DNA of 64,000 nucleotides from Gentiana macrophylla. Taxonomy: Eukaryota > Streptophyta > Magnoliopsida > Gentianales > Gentianaceae. Below are positions 12,812 to 24,479 of the stretch, in pieces. Location of the stretch: positions 63,638,583 to 63,702,582 of the forward strand of contig CM047808.1 of the NCBI GenBank assembly GCA_026214975.1. The letters run 5' to 3'. Position numbers and translations under genes: made by a program. Below the pieces are notes generated by a model. The model saw only the letters and a program-made list of their open reading frames with translations, did not search any database and was not told the origin of the DNA. The stretch's first letter is position 1. Every line of letters starts with the position of its first letter.

Positions 12812-14510
12812 TGTTGGACTTATTCCTCGCTTTTGATGATGAGTGCCATACTAGCCGTTATAGTGCAAAGGCAAAAAGATGTCTAGATTAAATGTATAGG
12901 TTTATTGTGAGTTTGATTCATAAATAGGTTTGATCAAACAAGCATCGTAAAGGGTCAGCCGACTTGTTTCAAAGCAGACTTGTCTAGGTCCGTAGAGGGT
13001 AGATAGGTCAAGAGACTAGTCAGAACCTCGCCAAGACTCAAGACCAAGGCCGAGGGTTCAAACTCAAGAAATGAAGGCTAAGGGATCAAACTTAGTAATT
13101 TAAGTCAAGGATATGGAATCGTAATTTAGGCAAGTCTCGTGATGACCTAAACTCGATTACATATACCTTGTGTAAGGTCTAAGTTCCATAAGTTGGATGA
13201 TGTTTGGAACTTAGTTATAATTAAAATGATGTAATCTAACTACACAAATAAAAGTTAGATAAAAGTAATCACCGCATTGTATTTTATATACAAGCTATAT
13301 GATGATCAAGAGATCGATAGGTATCTCAAAGAGACTCATGAACTCATTGATGTATTACCTCGATTAATTCAAGATTATCTTGGAAGATTACATGGATAAG
13401 ATGTACCAACTACCTCTCGACTTATCAAGAAAATCAAAGGTCGAGATTAAAAAGACGCTGGGATGACTTTTATTTTTATCCATTGATACAAGTCAGTGAG
13501 TGGTGATGATCGCATCAAAAAAAAGAAATTTCGATGGTCACCCTATGAATAGAGACAGAATGCGATCGATGGGACAAATACAAGGAACGGTCACATTTGA
13601 AATTCAAATACAAGTCACATGCATTCTGCCTATAAATAAAGACTTTCAACTCAAGAAAAGATGATGAATTTTGATAAACTTTAAGTGCTAATTTTCGAAA
13701 TAAAAACACCCTCACCGAACTTATCGAGCTTAAACCTACCGATCCAAAGAAATTTCTTCAAGTGTATTCTCAGATTCAAGCCGCATCAAGATTACACACT
13801 TGAAGATCGCAAGTCGCCGATTACATCATCCTAATCAAGTCGCCGAATCAATCATTTATTTGATTCAATCTTTATTTTATAAAGAATCAAGAAGACAAAG
13901 AAGCATCCGCTGGTGTGTGAAAGATCGTTGTTTGTGGTGGAGCCGGTGAAGAGGCAATCCTACCTTCAAGGACCAAAGGGAAGACTCAGAGCAAAGAATC
14001 CTACCTGCTCCCGCCAGCTTGTGAAGCCATAGTTATTGGTGAAGGACAAGCAACTTAGGAATCTTTGTAAAAGCTACATCAAAGATCTCTAGTGAATTCC
14101 TCCAACATCACAGAGAAGAGTGGACTGACAGATTACATCACCTGAAACCACACTATAAAATCTGCCATTTACTTTCAAAGATTTTACTTTCTCGCACTTA
14201 GTTTATTTCACTCATCAACCTATCGAATCTAGCAAATCGAAATCACACACTTGCACTACTAAGTATCTAATACTTAGTATCATATTTAACAACAAGTAAT
14301 AAGGCTTAATTTTGATATAATTCGCCGCACAAATTCAAAGAATCAACTATCAAGAGACTCATCGCTTATCAAAGAGTTATCAAGTCTCAAAGAGACCATC
14401 AAGTATCGCAGAGATCAAGGGTTGTAGAATTTGTTAACTCCAAAAGTTTTAAGTGTTAAGTTTATTCACCCCCCCTCTAAACTTAACCAAAGCCTTTTCA
14501 AGGGACCAAA
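12812..14510 (+). repeat. Sirevirus A 3' LTR
   Basis: It matches 837-2526 along its whole length. It ends GGGACCAAA, one or two bases short of the canonical CCAACA. Differences from the 5' LTR cluster at CAG/CTG motifs: for example CAGCAGACTG (1331-1340) is CAAGAGATCG here (13,307-13,316). Confidence 0.87.
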
Positions 14511-15538
14511 TGTAATCGAATAATCTATGGAGAGGATTTATCCGTATATAATGATTATATCAAGGACACTTTCAACTCATAGTTGAGTGTAAGTTATCTA
14601 TATTCGAGAGTTCAGCCGGGTTTATGGTGGTGTAATCCCGGAATTAATAGCTTGAATATTATTGTTCGTCCGATTTAATAATTTTATTTAATTTATTGTA
14701 AGTACCGAATACGGGTCCATGGTCCCCGACGCGTGGCTCCTAATATAGCATATATGTTTTCTCATCGCTTCACCTCAATTAATATTAAATAGTTGGATTG
14801 ACCGTTTAATAGATATGTGGATTAATTGTTTAGTTGGACTACTTTTCGTGGACTCGCCCAAATATGTGTAAAATGCATGTGGACCTATTTATCTAGGGTT
14901 AAAGCATTTTTGTGTTATTTTTCGTTGGGAAATTAGTTTTCTGGATAATTATTTAACATGTGATTAAATTATTTATTTGTTAAATAATTAATTATGGAAA
15001 ATATTAGTGTGATCCTTAAATATTCTAGATTGGTTCTAGATTATTTTAGGAGTATCTTTTATTTAATAGGATTATTATAATTGATTTTGTATTAATTATA
15101 AAATCCTTGGAGGACAAGGATTACTCTCATATATAAAGAGAGTTCTCTCAAGCCTTAAGACAACATATAATTTTCGAAATATTGGGTAGTATTTTGGCTT
15201 AGATTTTTCGGCCAAAAGTACTAGGGTTCGAGTTTTAGAAAAACTTCGGGTTTTTCTAAGGTAGCATATCGAGGAAGTCAAGCGGCTTGAAACACCATCC
15301 ACCTGGTGTTGCTTGGAGACACACGTTGGAAGACTGTGGCTTCTCATCTCAATACTTGGATCTTGGATCTCGGATTGTTCGTGGTGTTTATTCACAATAA
15401 ACAGGTAAGCAATCTAAACCCCCTCGTAGGTTTAGATCTATTGTGTTTATGTATTTTGGTTGACTAGATCTAGATCTTGTACTTTCCGCTGCGTAATCGG
15501 GTGGATCTTGAACCATCCGGCGATATTACAATCCTACA
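14511..15538 (+). repeat. Copia 3' LTR, right part
   Basis: Continuation of the LTR begun at 540. It contains CTATGGAGAGG and TAATGATTATATCA segments that match the - strand LTR near 19,690-19,760. It ends ATCCTACA (15,538), close to the inverted complement of the start. A short frame-free R/U5-like region with ATATAAAGAGAG (15,131) may hold the promoter. Confidence 0.6.
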
Positions 15539-17090
15539 GTATCTTCATAAGATGCTGAAGGTCAATACGAACAAGCTATGATACTTATTTAGCTCTATTA
15601 CCCTTTCCTAATTGAATGGTAACTTAGCCATTTTTCCTTTGAGAGATAGTGTTCTAAGACTCGAGATAGAATCACCTTTAGCCGCCTTCTTCGATCTTAT
15701 CTTTAGAATATATGCACTAACCAATAGATGTTGAATACTGCTTATCTAAATACGGAAACCATTTGTCTTAACATTTTTTGATGTGTTACATATACCTTTT
15801 CAGGATGTGAAAGTGAATCCATTCTTTCCAACGAATCTGAAAATAGAAATTAGATTTCAGCGATATTCAAGGATTAAAATCCGAATTTTATTTCCTTATA
15901 TCACTCCCACTATCTTAGCTGCAATAACTGCCCATTGTCTACTTTTCATCATGAATGCCCAGCTACCTTGTTCTTAAAAAAGAACTTTAGCTTCTGAGTC
16001 AAATTACCCGGTTAAGAAAGTCTCTAAGGATTCATATGTTATTGATCCGAAATCACTTTCTTTATCCTAAATTTACTTTTATTAATATTTTGGCTTAGCC
16101 TTTAACTTATTTAGTTTAGATGACTTGCACTTGTAGACATTTACCTTCCCATTCTTGGCTTTCTATAAAGGAAATGGCCGTGAACTAGCAGTTTATGTGA
16201 GTAGACACTACTCGTGAACTGTGGGATGTCTAGTGAGATTGATACCAAATCATTCTCGTCATCTTTGAACTAATTTTGTTTTATCTCTCATTCGACACGA
16301 GTGACAAAGTAAGAATACACTTATCAATGTCACTTAAGTTTGAAGGCATAAGAGGAACATCATCTTCCTAAAAATTAATTTGCATTCTCGATTATTGAGT
16401 TCAACATTCTTGTTACTTTTCCACTTTACTAAGTCGTTACTAGTCAATTTATCGATTTAGCAGCTTTAGATACATTGAGATGATATGTAGTTGTAAGATA
16501 AATTATGACAAAATATAAATCAAATCATACACCACAACATATAATAATTTTAGGAATAATAAACGTGATGTCATGCATGCAGTTTATCCTACCATTCCAA
16601 GGATTTAATCTCACACCTTAGTGCCGCCGTTGGGTAGGTCAAAGAGGTGACGATTAAATTGAGACAATCTCTCTCAACAATTAAACCCTTTAAGAATCGA
16701 ACATCTCCTATTTAATTGTTGATTACCATCCTTTTTCAACCAAGATATTTCCTAAAATATACTTGTGAGTGTGACCTATTGTTTGAGATTTTTAAGTACA
16801 CCCCGAGTATGCCGCTGTAGGGTAGGTCAGTGACCCGACAAGTACTCAAAATCTTATCCTTTCGGAAACCAAGCCTTGAATTTTGATAGCGGTGAAGGCC
16901 ATCCGTAGGGGGTCAAAATCAAAGCGGCACGAGGCGTTACCATTCTCTCACGTGCTTGTGTCAACAGTAGAGGCCGTGGGGTCGGTTGTCACCTTCCCCG
17001 CTCCCACTCGTTATTTTGAAAATTAGTTAGTCTTATTAGGATTTTCTGAATTTATTTATAATCCTAAAACAATAAATCATAAATATTTAA
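15539..17090. other. Unassigned AT-rich sequence
   Basis: No convincing coding frame on either strand. Two motifs on the - strand, TGACCTACCC followed by ACGGCGGCA-like sequence (about 16,625 and 16,815), recur in the tail of the Copia element at about 345-375. That suggests this is internal, non-coding sequence of a related element. It may be the internal region of the - strand Copia element whose LTR lies at 18,748-20,504. Confidence 0.35.
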
Positions 17091-17860
17091 ATTAATATTC
17101 CCACTAGTTCATCGGTTCCAAATGCAATCTAACTAGTGTCACTTATTCACGATTTTCCAATTTCTCAGATTTTTAAATTCTTTGTGTAGACACAACACAA
17201 TTAAAATTCACCAAGAATTTTATAATCCTAATACATTAGGACTTATGAATTTCTCAATAATTTTGAAAAGAATAAATCATGAAATTTAAAGCTCCCACTA
17301 GTTTATTGGTTCCAAATACCGTCTAACTAGCGACACATTACTCATGGTTTTCCAATTTATCGATTATTTAAAAATTTGTGTAGACACTACACAATTAAAA
17401 TTCATCAAAAGAATTTTATGGTCCTAATATCGTCATGATGAAATTTTAGGATCGTAGAATTTTATCTCATTAATTTAAAAACAATAAATCTTGAAAAGAA
17501 ATCACCAACTTATCGGTATTAAACCCTGGCTGAGCTTTAACCAAGTTCACCGAACGGTGTCGGGATTGGCTAAGCCGACCCGTCCTCTTCGTTGGTTCAT
17601 ATACGATCACCGAGGAATCGGGCTAAGGTCGCCTATCGAGCCTCAAATAAGACTGGATAGCTTGACCTTGCTGCACTTCGTGGCTAATCCCACACTTGGA
17701 CGGACAAGTCGAGCCGAGCCGGCCCCCGCTGACCGCCCAAACCAATTTTCGTATTTTGCTCAACTGGGTCCAACTATTCCGGATTTTCCAATTTTCCAAT
17801 TATTAAAATTCTTTTATGTAGTCACTACATAATTAAAATCAATGAATGATTTTTAGATCC
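17040..17860. repeat. Imperfect ~200-bp tandem repeat with a GC-rich insert
   Basis: Units begin near 17,100 (CCCACTAGTTCATCGGTTCC), 17,303 (CCCACTAGTTTATTGGTTCC) and 17,502 (CACCAACTTATCGGTATT). Each continues into a TTTTCCAATTT segment and a TGTGTAGACAC-AACAC-AATTAAAATTCA segment. The third unit is split by about 250 bp of much higher GC (17,525-17,775), after which its tail resumes. An open frame covering 17,491-17,832 is only this insert and its borders. Confidence 0.6.
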
Positions 17861-18204
17861 CAAAATTAAATTTACAGAGTAAATTTTATTTTATAATGTG
17901 AATTTTATATCCTGATAGAATTCGTTCGTTTTAATTAATTTAATTAATTATCTAAATTAATTACGTCTCATACATGCCTAATTAATATCTATATCAATTT
18001 TCTACATGTATGCATATGCTAGGAGTGGAATTCATGTATATGATGCATGACATGGTTATATCACATAAATAATCATCCAAAAAAATAAATGCGAAAAGTA
18101 AACTAAATTTAAACCCATTTTAATGGGTTTACTAATTATTTATAAAAGAAAGAGTCCTGTATTCGCATCTACATTAATTACTGGATCATAATCTTCACAA
18201 AACT

Positions 18205-18382
18205 GCTCCGTAGCCGAGTTGGTCAGGCGCTTCTTCTTCTATATGTTGCGCAGGTTTATTTCCCACCTGCTACACAACATATATACATATATATATTTTT
18301 TTCTTTTTCATTCACCAAAAGAAAGCATCTTTTCTAGAAAAATTTGAATACGCAGGTTCGATTCCCACCTGCTGCACAATAA
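18205..18382 (+). other. tRNA-like segment with pol III A and B box motifs
   Basis: TAGCCGAGTTGG (18,211-18,222) fits the A-box consensus and GGTTCGATTCC (18,355-18,365) fits the B box exactly. A degenerate B box, GGTTTATTTCC (18,253-18,263), lies at normal tRNA spacing. Both B boxes sit in GCAGGT...ACCTGC inverted repeats. No credible complete cloverleaf or anticodon can be drawn, so this is a tRNA-derived relic or SINE-like fragment rather than a gene. About 105 bp separate the two T-arm-like units. Confidence 0.3.
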
Positions 18383-18730
18383 ATACGCATATGGTGTGAT
18401 TCAAATGTAGACATCCAGATCTCAAATCGCACTCCATGCCAACGCACCACCAACTTGTAAATGACAGCTTCGACATCAAATAAAAAGAACAAGACCAAAA
18501 ACTATCTTCCTTGGAAATTAAAATTACAATAATTTACATAATTTTCTATACTCGAAACGGGATTACAACTCGCTCTAACGGGTAAACGATACCAACCCCA
18601 ATCAATCTCTTTTAACCAAAACATTCAACCACGATATATCCTATAATAAACATATAAAAGATGCAATTTTTATTCAATTTCACTCCTTATTAATTAATTA
18701 TAAAATCAAAATCCCAAAATCGCTTTAACC

Positions 18731-18745
18731 TAAGCTCCGATACAA
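18731..18745 (-). other. Primer binding site of the - strand Copia element
   Basis: Read on the - strand this is TTGTATCGGAGCTTA, two bases from the LTR end. It resembles the Copia initiator-Met primer site TGGTATCAGAGCTTA with two or three differences. It identifies the adjacent LTR as a 5' LTR and the element as running leftward. Confidence 0.55.
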
Positions 18746-18747
18746 CA

Positions 18748-20504
18748 TGCCGATATACGTAAACCCGATCCGATCCGATCCATAATTGATCGTCGATTCG
18801 ATTCACAAGACCGATTGAGACACTCGATCATGCACAAGGAAGCTACGAATCAAATTGCTGATTTTACCACGATATAATTTACATAATAAATTAATCTACA
18901 AGAAGGTTAGTAGATTTACCTAACCGAGAAAAGCCATGATCATCCGAAAGTTGTCTCTCCAAGCGACGAATCGTGGACGCCGATCCCGCATTCAACCTCC
19001 TTGAATATGCCTTCAAGAAAACCCTAGTTTCTTCTTCCCAATGGCTAGACGAAAAAACAAAATTTCTCTATATTATTCAAAAAAGGGTGCGCCCTTTTTT
19101 AACAAAATTGGTGTTGGTTTTATTGTGATGCCTTTTGTGTTGGGAGAAACTCTCTTTTTATAGAAAATAACTAATAATTTAAGACTTTATCTTTTACACA
19201 CAAATTTATCTTTTCCTTTTAGGAAAATAAAACATTTATCGAATTGGAAAACAAATTTCCTATCTATCCAATAAGAAAACTAATTTTTTATTTCTAATTA
19301 TTTAACACATAAATAATTACATTATCCACATTATAATTAATTATGAGAAAATTTCTTTCCCAAAACCAAATAAAAGTGGGGCCATTTTCAATGCCATTTG
19401 GATAATAGAAAATGTCTTTTCTATATTATATATTATCCGGAAAATAATATCCGTGATATTCATTAAATAGACCAACTATTTAATTTTATCTCGAGATTCC
19501 ACAATACGAGAATTCACTCAAGTGTTAGAGCCAAACCTCGATCATGGACTCTATAACCAAAGAGCTACAATAAATTGAATAAAATATTCATCGAACATAA
19601 TATTTCAACTCAACTTATTAATTTCGGAATTACGCCACTATAAATCCAAACTAAACTCTATCGATTATAGATATAACTTATTCTCGTAAAGTTGAGTCAA
19701 TAAGTGTCCATTGATATAATCATTACATACGTATTAACCCTCCATAGACTATCCGTGAATGGTCGGGATTATTTCCGTAAACCTTCTTCATTACATCTTA
19801 TCATTATTTACCATTAACCCATTAGTGATCAATTAGTTCATAACCAATACGAACTCGGCCGATCGATCGCTTCTGGATCAACAAATAAGTGGGATTGTCT
19901 TTCTACTTCCTCGCATGAAGGAATGGATTCCATATCTACGAGACACACACTTCTCACTCATTCTAGAATAGTGGTCAACGTGAAAGTGATTCGACCGCGC
20001 CTTAGCAATCCTTAATGAACACATCAAACCCTATCTTGAAACAAGTAGAGTATGCAATCACTTCAGGATTAAGGTTAATCCATATATGATCAACTTAGGA
20101 TTTAAAGATTTCTCAATCACGTAATTATATGAGAAATCCAGATTAAATCGGTCCAAATTCTATATGACTACATCATATATAAATGCCCCACTTAGACAAC
20201 CAATGTCGACGGTCCGATAAGACGGTCACACCATAAAGTGTTCTCAAGCGCATTAATGGTGGTTTAACTAATAGACCCCATACTTTGATTAACTTCACCA
20301 CGGACTAACATTTCAAGTGTATCACCATAAACTTAATCCTCGTGTGTGACACACACTAAGTTATATGGATACATCCGATACGCACTTGGGGTTTGCAGAG
20401 GGTATTACTTTAAGCACAAAGCAAATAATAAGATGAGAATAAATCTATCATTTATTAATTATAAAAACAATTACATAAATTATCTTTCGGCGCTACTTCC
20501 AACA
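18748..20504 (-). repeat. Copia 5' LTR, - strand
   Basis: On the - strand it begins TGTTGGAAGTAGCG at 20,504 and ends GGCA at 18,748, 1,757 bp. It is about two-thirds similar by eye to the split LTR at 540-836/14,511-15,538. CTATAAAAAG (complement of 19,154-19,163) is a good TATA box for its promoter, followed by a leader with homopolymers. It interrupts Tekay gag at 20,505, so it is the younger of the two. No matching 3' LTR for it is visible in the window. Confidence 0.65.
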
Positions 20505-20870
20505 AAGAGAACATTTGGGATCACTATGGAGTAGTCGGGCAAAGACCTCAACAGAATGTGAAGAAGACGCCAACATCCTTTTCAAGAGAGCACCTTCAAA
20601 GAAGTGCACCCATTTGTCGGAAATGCAAGAGGCGCCATTCGGGTGAGTGTAGGCAAGCACAGCAAATTAGCATTACTCAGGTGGAGATCCCGACACTTTG
20701 CAAGGAATTGTCCAACCAAGGAGGCAAAGAAAATCGATTCAGCAAGTGGAAAAGGAAGTTCAAGCCGACTGTTCGAAGTTTTGCTATGAGTCGAGATTGC
20801 GGAGCCGATGACAATGTTATCTCAGTACTTTCTAATTTGTGCATTCTATGTTATTAAAGTACTATTATAG
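20505..20870 (+). pseudogene. Tekay gag C-terminal fragment with zinc knuckle
   Basis: The frame around 20,595-20,660 reads APICRKCKRRHSGECR and 20,690-20,715 reads HFARNCPTKEAKK. Together they are the CX2C...C arrangement and the CCHC knuckle of chromovirus gag. The two pieces are in different frames, separated by a break near 20,665. The N-terminal capsid region is missing because the Copia LTR lies immediately upstream. Confidence 0.65.
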
Positions 20871-20934
20871 CACGTTAAATCATGTTATAGTGGTATTTAA
20901 ATAAACGAATTTACAATTTAAGTACGATAATATT

Positions 20935-23900
20935 AGACAATCTAGCAGCTAAGGCTTTGTTTGATACCGCTGCCTAGCTCTTTGTGTCTTCTAAGGTTGC
21001 TAAGAAACCGAACTTACATATGGAAGCTTTAAGAATACCTTGGAAATAACTACACCATTAGGAAGAGTTACTAAAGTGATGAAGATGATACCTCAAGTAG
21101 ACATTCGTGTAGATCTACTGCTGTAAGAGTGACCTTACAAAGGTTGGACTTTACGGACTTTGACGTGATCTTCGGAATAGATTGGTTGTCCAATAACTAT
21201 GTACACTTGGACTGTAGAGAAAAGAGAGTAACCTTTAAGTTACCCGGAAAGTCTTCTAAGACCTTTCAAGGTAACGGTACAAGCCAAGTAAGAAGCGCCA
21301 TCCGATAATCTCAAAGGTTTGGCGTGATAAGAGCATGTCGTAAAGGTTGTGAGGCTACTTGTTGGATGCAATGGATGTAGAGCAAGTTGCTTCTGTTGGA
21401 AGAAACCCCAATAGCAAGAGAATACCCCGAGGTATTTCCGGATGAGTTACCAGCAATATGCCGGATAGGGAAATTGAGTTTGAGATCAAGTTAGTACCGG
21501 GCAAAGACAAGCAGCGAATGCACATTATAGGATGACACCGCTGAATTAATGGAATTGAAAGCTCAAGTAAAGGATATTTTAGAAAGGAACATAATTTAGC
21601 CAAGTACTTCACCGTGGGGAGCCCCGTGTTGTCCGTGATGTATAAGGATGGTAGCATGAGGATGTGTATAGATTATAGAGCCTTGAACAACCTCACCATC
21701 AAGAACAAGTATCCACTACCAAGGATTGATGACTTGTTTAACCAAATGCAAGGAAAGAGAGTGTTTTCTAAGATTGATCTTAAGTCCGGTTATCATTAGT
21801 TGAAGATTAAAGTGGCGCATATACCTAAGACGGCATTTAGTACAAGGTATGGATATTATGAGTTCTGGTTATGCCTTTTGACTCACTAATGCTCCTTCAA
21901 AGATTCATGGATTTGATGCAACATGTTTTCATGCCTTACTTGGATAAGTTTGTGATAGATTTCATAGATGATCTCAAAGGATGAGAAAGAGTATGAAGAA
22001 CACTTAAGAACAAAGTTTAAGACATTGAAGAAAACAAATTGCTTACAAGTTTTCAAATGTGAGTTTTGCTGAAGCAAGTCGCTTTCTTGACATGTGATAT
22101 CCTGGGATGGTATACAAGAGACCTTGCAAATATAGAAGTCGTTGAGAATTGGCCAAGACCCAGCACAGCCTTCGTATAAGAAGTTTTCAAGGGTTAATGG
22201 ATACTACAGATGATGTTCATGCAAGACTTTTCCAAAATAGCCACACCACTCACCAAACTTACCAAAAAGAATGTGAAGCTTGAATGGACTAGTGAGTGTG
22301 AGACAAATTTTTCAGACTTTGAAGGATAGATTGACTACAACACCGCTTTTGGCGCTCCGAGATCTTTGATAATTATGATGTGTACACCGATGTTTCGGGA
22401 CAAGGTTTAGGTTGTGTGTCAGATGCAAGGGGCAAGGAAATAGCCTATGCATCTAGACAAGCTTAAAGATACATGATAAGAACTAACCAACACATGACTT
22501 AGATTTGGCAAGTATAAAGTGTTTGCCTTAAAGACTTGGAGGCACTACTTGTACGGAGTCATGGCTAGAATCTTCACACTCACAAGAGTTTAAAATAATT
22601 TTTCACTCAAGAGAATTTGAATATGAGGCAAACAAGACGGTTAGAGTTCGTGAAGGATTATGACTTGATATTCAAGACTACACAGTAAAGCGAACGTGGT
22701 TGCATATGCGCTGAGTAGGAAGCCGCATGCGGTCTCGTGGGCTTGAAGATATGGAAAACAAAGCTAGATGGGCTGAAAATCCAGAGTTTTGAAATAGCTT
22801 TGGGAATCGAAGTTTGTGGCACCATTGTTGGCTAGGTCGAGTTGATGGATGATATTTGGGGTATGCAAGATGAAGACCCACTTTTGGTAAATTTGAAGCG
22901 AGTCACAAGAGAAAAGCCTACAAAGTAAGTTATGTTCTAGATAAGAGCGGAAATCATTGGTACCAGGATCGGTTATGTGTTTCTAATGTTGGAGACTTAA
23001 GATGAAGAGTCATGGATGAGGCACATAGGATAGGTTTTGCAAACCACCCAGAGCTACGAAGATGTATAGATATTTGAAGGAACGCTTTTGGTGGCCTTCT
23101 CAATGGCTTAAATAGCTAAGTTTGTAATGAATGTGATACGTGTCGGAAAGTCAAGGCCGAACATAGGAAACCAGGAGGTATGCTTAAACTTTTGGATATC
23201 CCCAAGTGGAAATGGGATAAGATTACAATGGATTTTACCACCGGTTTGCCAAGTACTAAGAGTGGCATGATATGATATGGGTCATCAGGATAGACTAACA
23301 AAGTCGGCTCATTTCTTACCAACCAAAGTTGATATATCATTGAAGAAGATGACTACACTTTATTTGGACAATATTGTGAAGCTACATGAGTGCCTATCTC
23401 AATTGCATCGGATCATGACACCGGTTTATTAGTCGCTTTGGAAGAGTTTACAAAAGGCCTTGGGTAGAACTCTTGACTTGAGTACGCCATTCACCCACAA
23501 ACATGACGGATAATCGGAAAGAACATCCAAACACTTGAGGATATGTTAAGAGCTTGTGTTTTGGAAGTAGGTGGATCATGGATGATTACCTACCTGTGAG
23601 CGAGTTTGCCTACAACAAAAAGTTATCATGCAAGTTTGAGGATGCCGCCGCTTGAAGCTTTGTACGGTAGTAAGATGTAGAACGCCATTGCTTTTGGGAT
23701 GAAGTCGGAGAGAAGCAACTTACCGGGCGAACTGGTTGAGCAAGCTAAGGAAATGGTTTTGTGGGTAAAGAAGAACTTGAAGACAAAGACAAGATCATCG
23801 TAGTGCTTAATGATGTCCGTAGAAGACCTTTGTGAGTTCGATGTTGGTGATAGAATTTACTTGAGAGCTTCACCAACGAAGGGAGCAAGCGGTTTGGACA

Positions 23901-24087
23901 AAAAGGAAAGCTAAGTCGAAGGTATGTTGACCTTTGAGATCCTCAAAGAGTTGGGCCGTTAGCCTATAAGCTTTATGCTACCGGAGTCTATGTCAAGAGT
24001 TCACAATTTGTTCCATGTATCGATGTTGAAGAAGTGTTTAACGGTTGGATGTTGAAGCCACAGCTTGATCCGAAATCCTTCAAGATA
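20935..24087 (+). pseudogene. Tekay pol: protease, RT, RNase H, integrase, broken
   Basis: The retropepsin-like protease lies at about 20,950-21,240: an active-site region near 20,955, then FGIDWLSNNYVHLDC (about 21,172). RT lies at 21,610-22,120, with [15 protein letters not shown] and [11 protein letters not shown], then the catalytic FIDD box at about 21,960. RNase H has YDVYTDVSGQGLG (about 22,375). Integrase spans about 22,970-23,900, with a zinc-binding start near 23,030, FWWPSQ (about 23,086) and a weak core. The RVHNLFHVSMLKK block (about 23,996) marks the C-terminal end. Stops and frameshifts occur throughout. Not functional as written. Confidence 0.75.
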
Positions 24088-24247
24088 ACCTCGCATATGA
24101 TGAAAAGCCGCTAAGATTTTGGATAGGAAGGAAAAGATGATCAAGAGGGGATGATTCCTTTGGTATTAGTACAAAGGGAGCAACCACACAAGAAACGGCA
24201 ACGTGGGAAGTGGAAGACGATATGATCACAGAGTTTCCAGACTTTTG
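24088..24247 (+). pseudogene. Chromodomain at the end of Tekay pol
   Basis: Two frames give the two halves of a retroelement chromodomain: ILDRKEKMIKRG from 24,116 and TWEVEDDMITEFPDF ending at 24,247. The TWE...DM..EFP signature is that of the integrase-linked chromodomain of Tekay/Del-type chromoviruses, which targets integration to heterochromatin marks. A one-base break separates the halves. It places the element in the chromovirus branch. Confidence 0.75.
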
Positions 24248-24288
24248 AACTTACTGTATGTTCAAGTTTCTGAGATCTAAACTCCCCT

Positions 24289-24302
24289 TAAGAGGGGAGG
24301 AA
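24289..24302 (+). other. Polypurine tract of the Tekay element
   Basis: AAGAGGGGAGGAA is followed directly by the LTR start TGTAATATTCC at 24,303. Confidence 0.75.
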
Positions 24303-24403
24303 TGTAATATTCCGATTCTAGTGGAAAAGGCAGATTTGTCAATTTACGAGAACTAAATATTATGTTGATTTCTTTTATGGATTTAAAGTTTATAATTGAA
24401 TAT

Positions 24404-24479
<76 letters not shown>

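Larger units (their letters stand above)
837..14510 (+). mobile_element. Sirevirus (Ty1/copia) copy A, full length but decayed
   Basis: A complete LTR retrotransposon of about 13.7 kb with 5' LTR (837-2526), initiator-Met primer site, gag, pol in Copia order (protease, integrase, RT, RNase H), a spacer, a large extra ORF in the env position, a polypurine tract and a 3' LTR (12,812-14,510). LTR termini are TGTTGG/CCAACA. The organisation, ~1.7 kb LTRs and long extra ORF are those of the Sirevirus genus of Pseudoviridae. It belongs to the same family as the - strand copy at 51,533-64,000, with collinear coding blocks. No target-site duplication is evident (TTGGT before, AATGT after). All frames are broken, but many breaks lie at CAG/CTG sites and may be sequencing error. 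Confidence 0.88.

Noticed and set aside
17491..17832. 113-codon open frame as a gene
   Set aside because: It spans a GC-rich insert within a tandem repeat, has no recognisable domain, and its ends are set by repeat sequence.
18205..18382. Functional tRNA gene
   Set aside because: The boxes fit, but no acceptor stem or anticodon arm could be drawn and the spacing is wrong.
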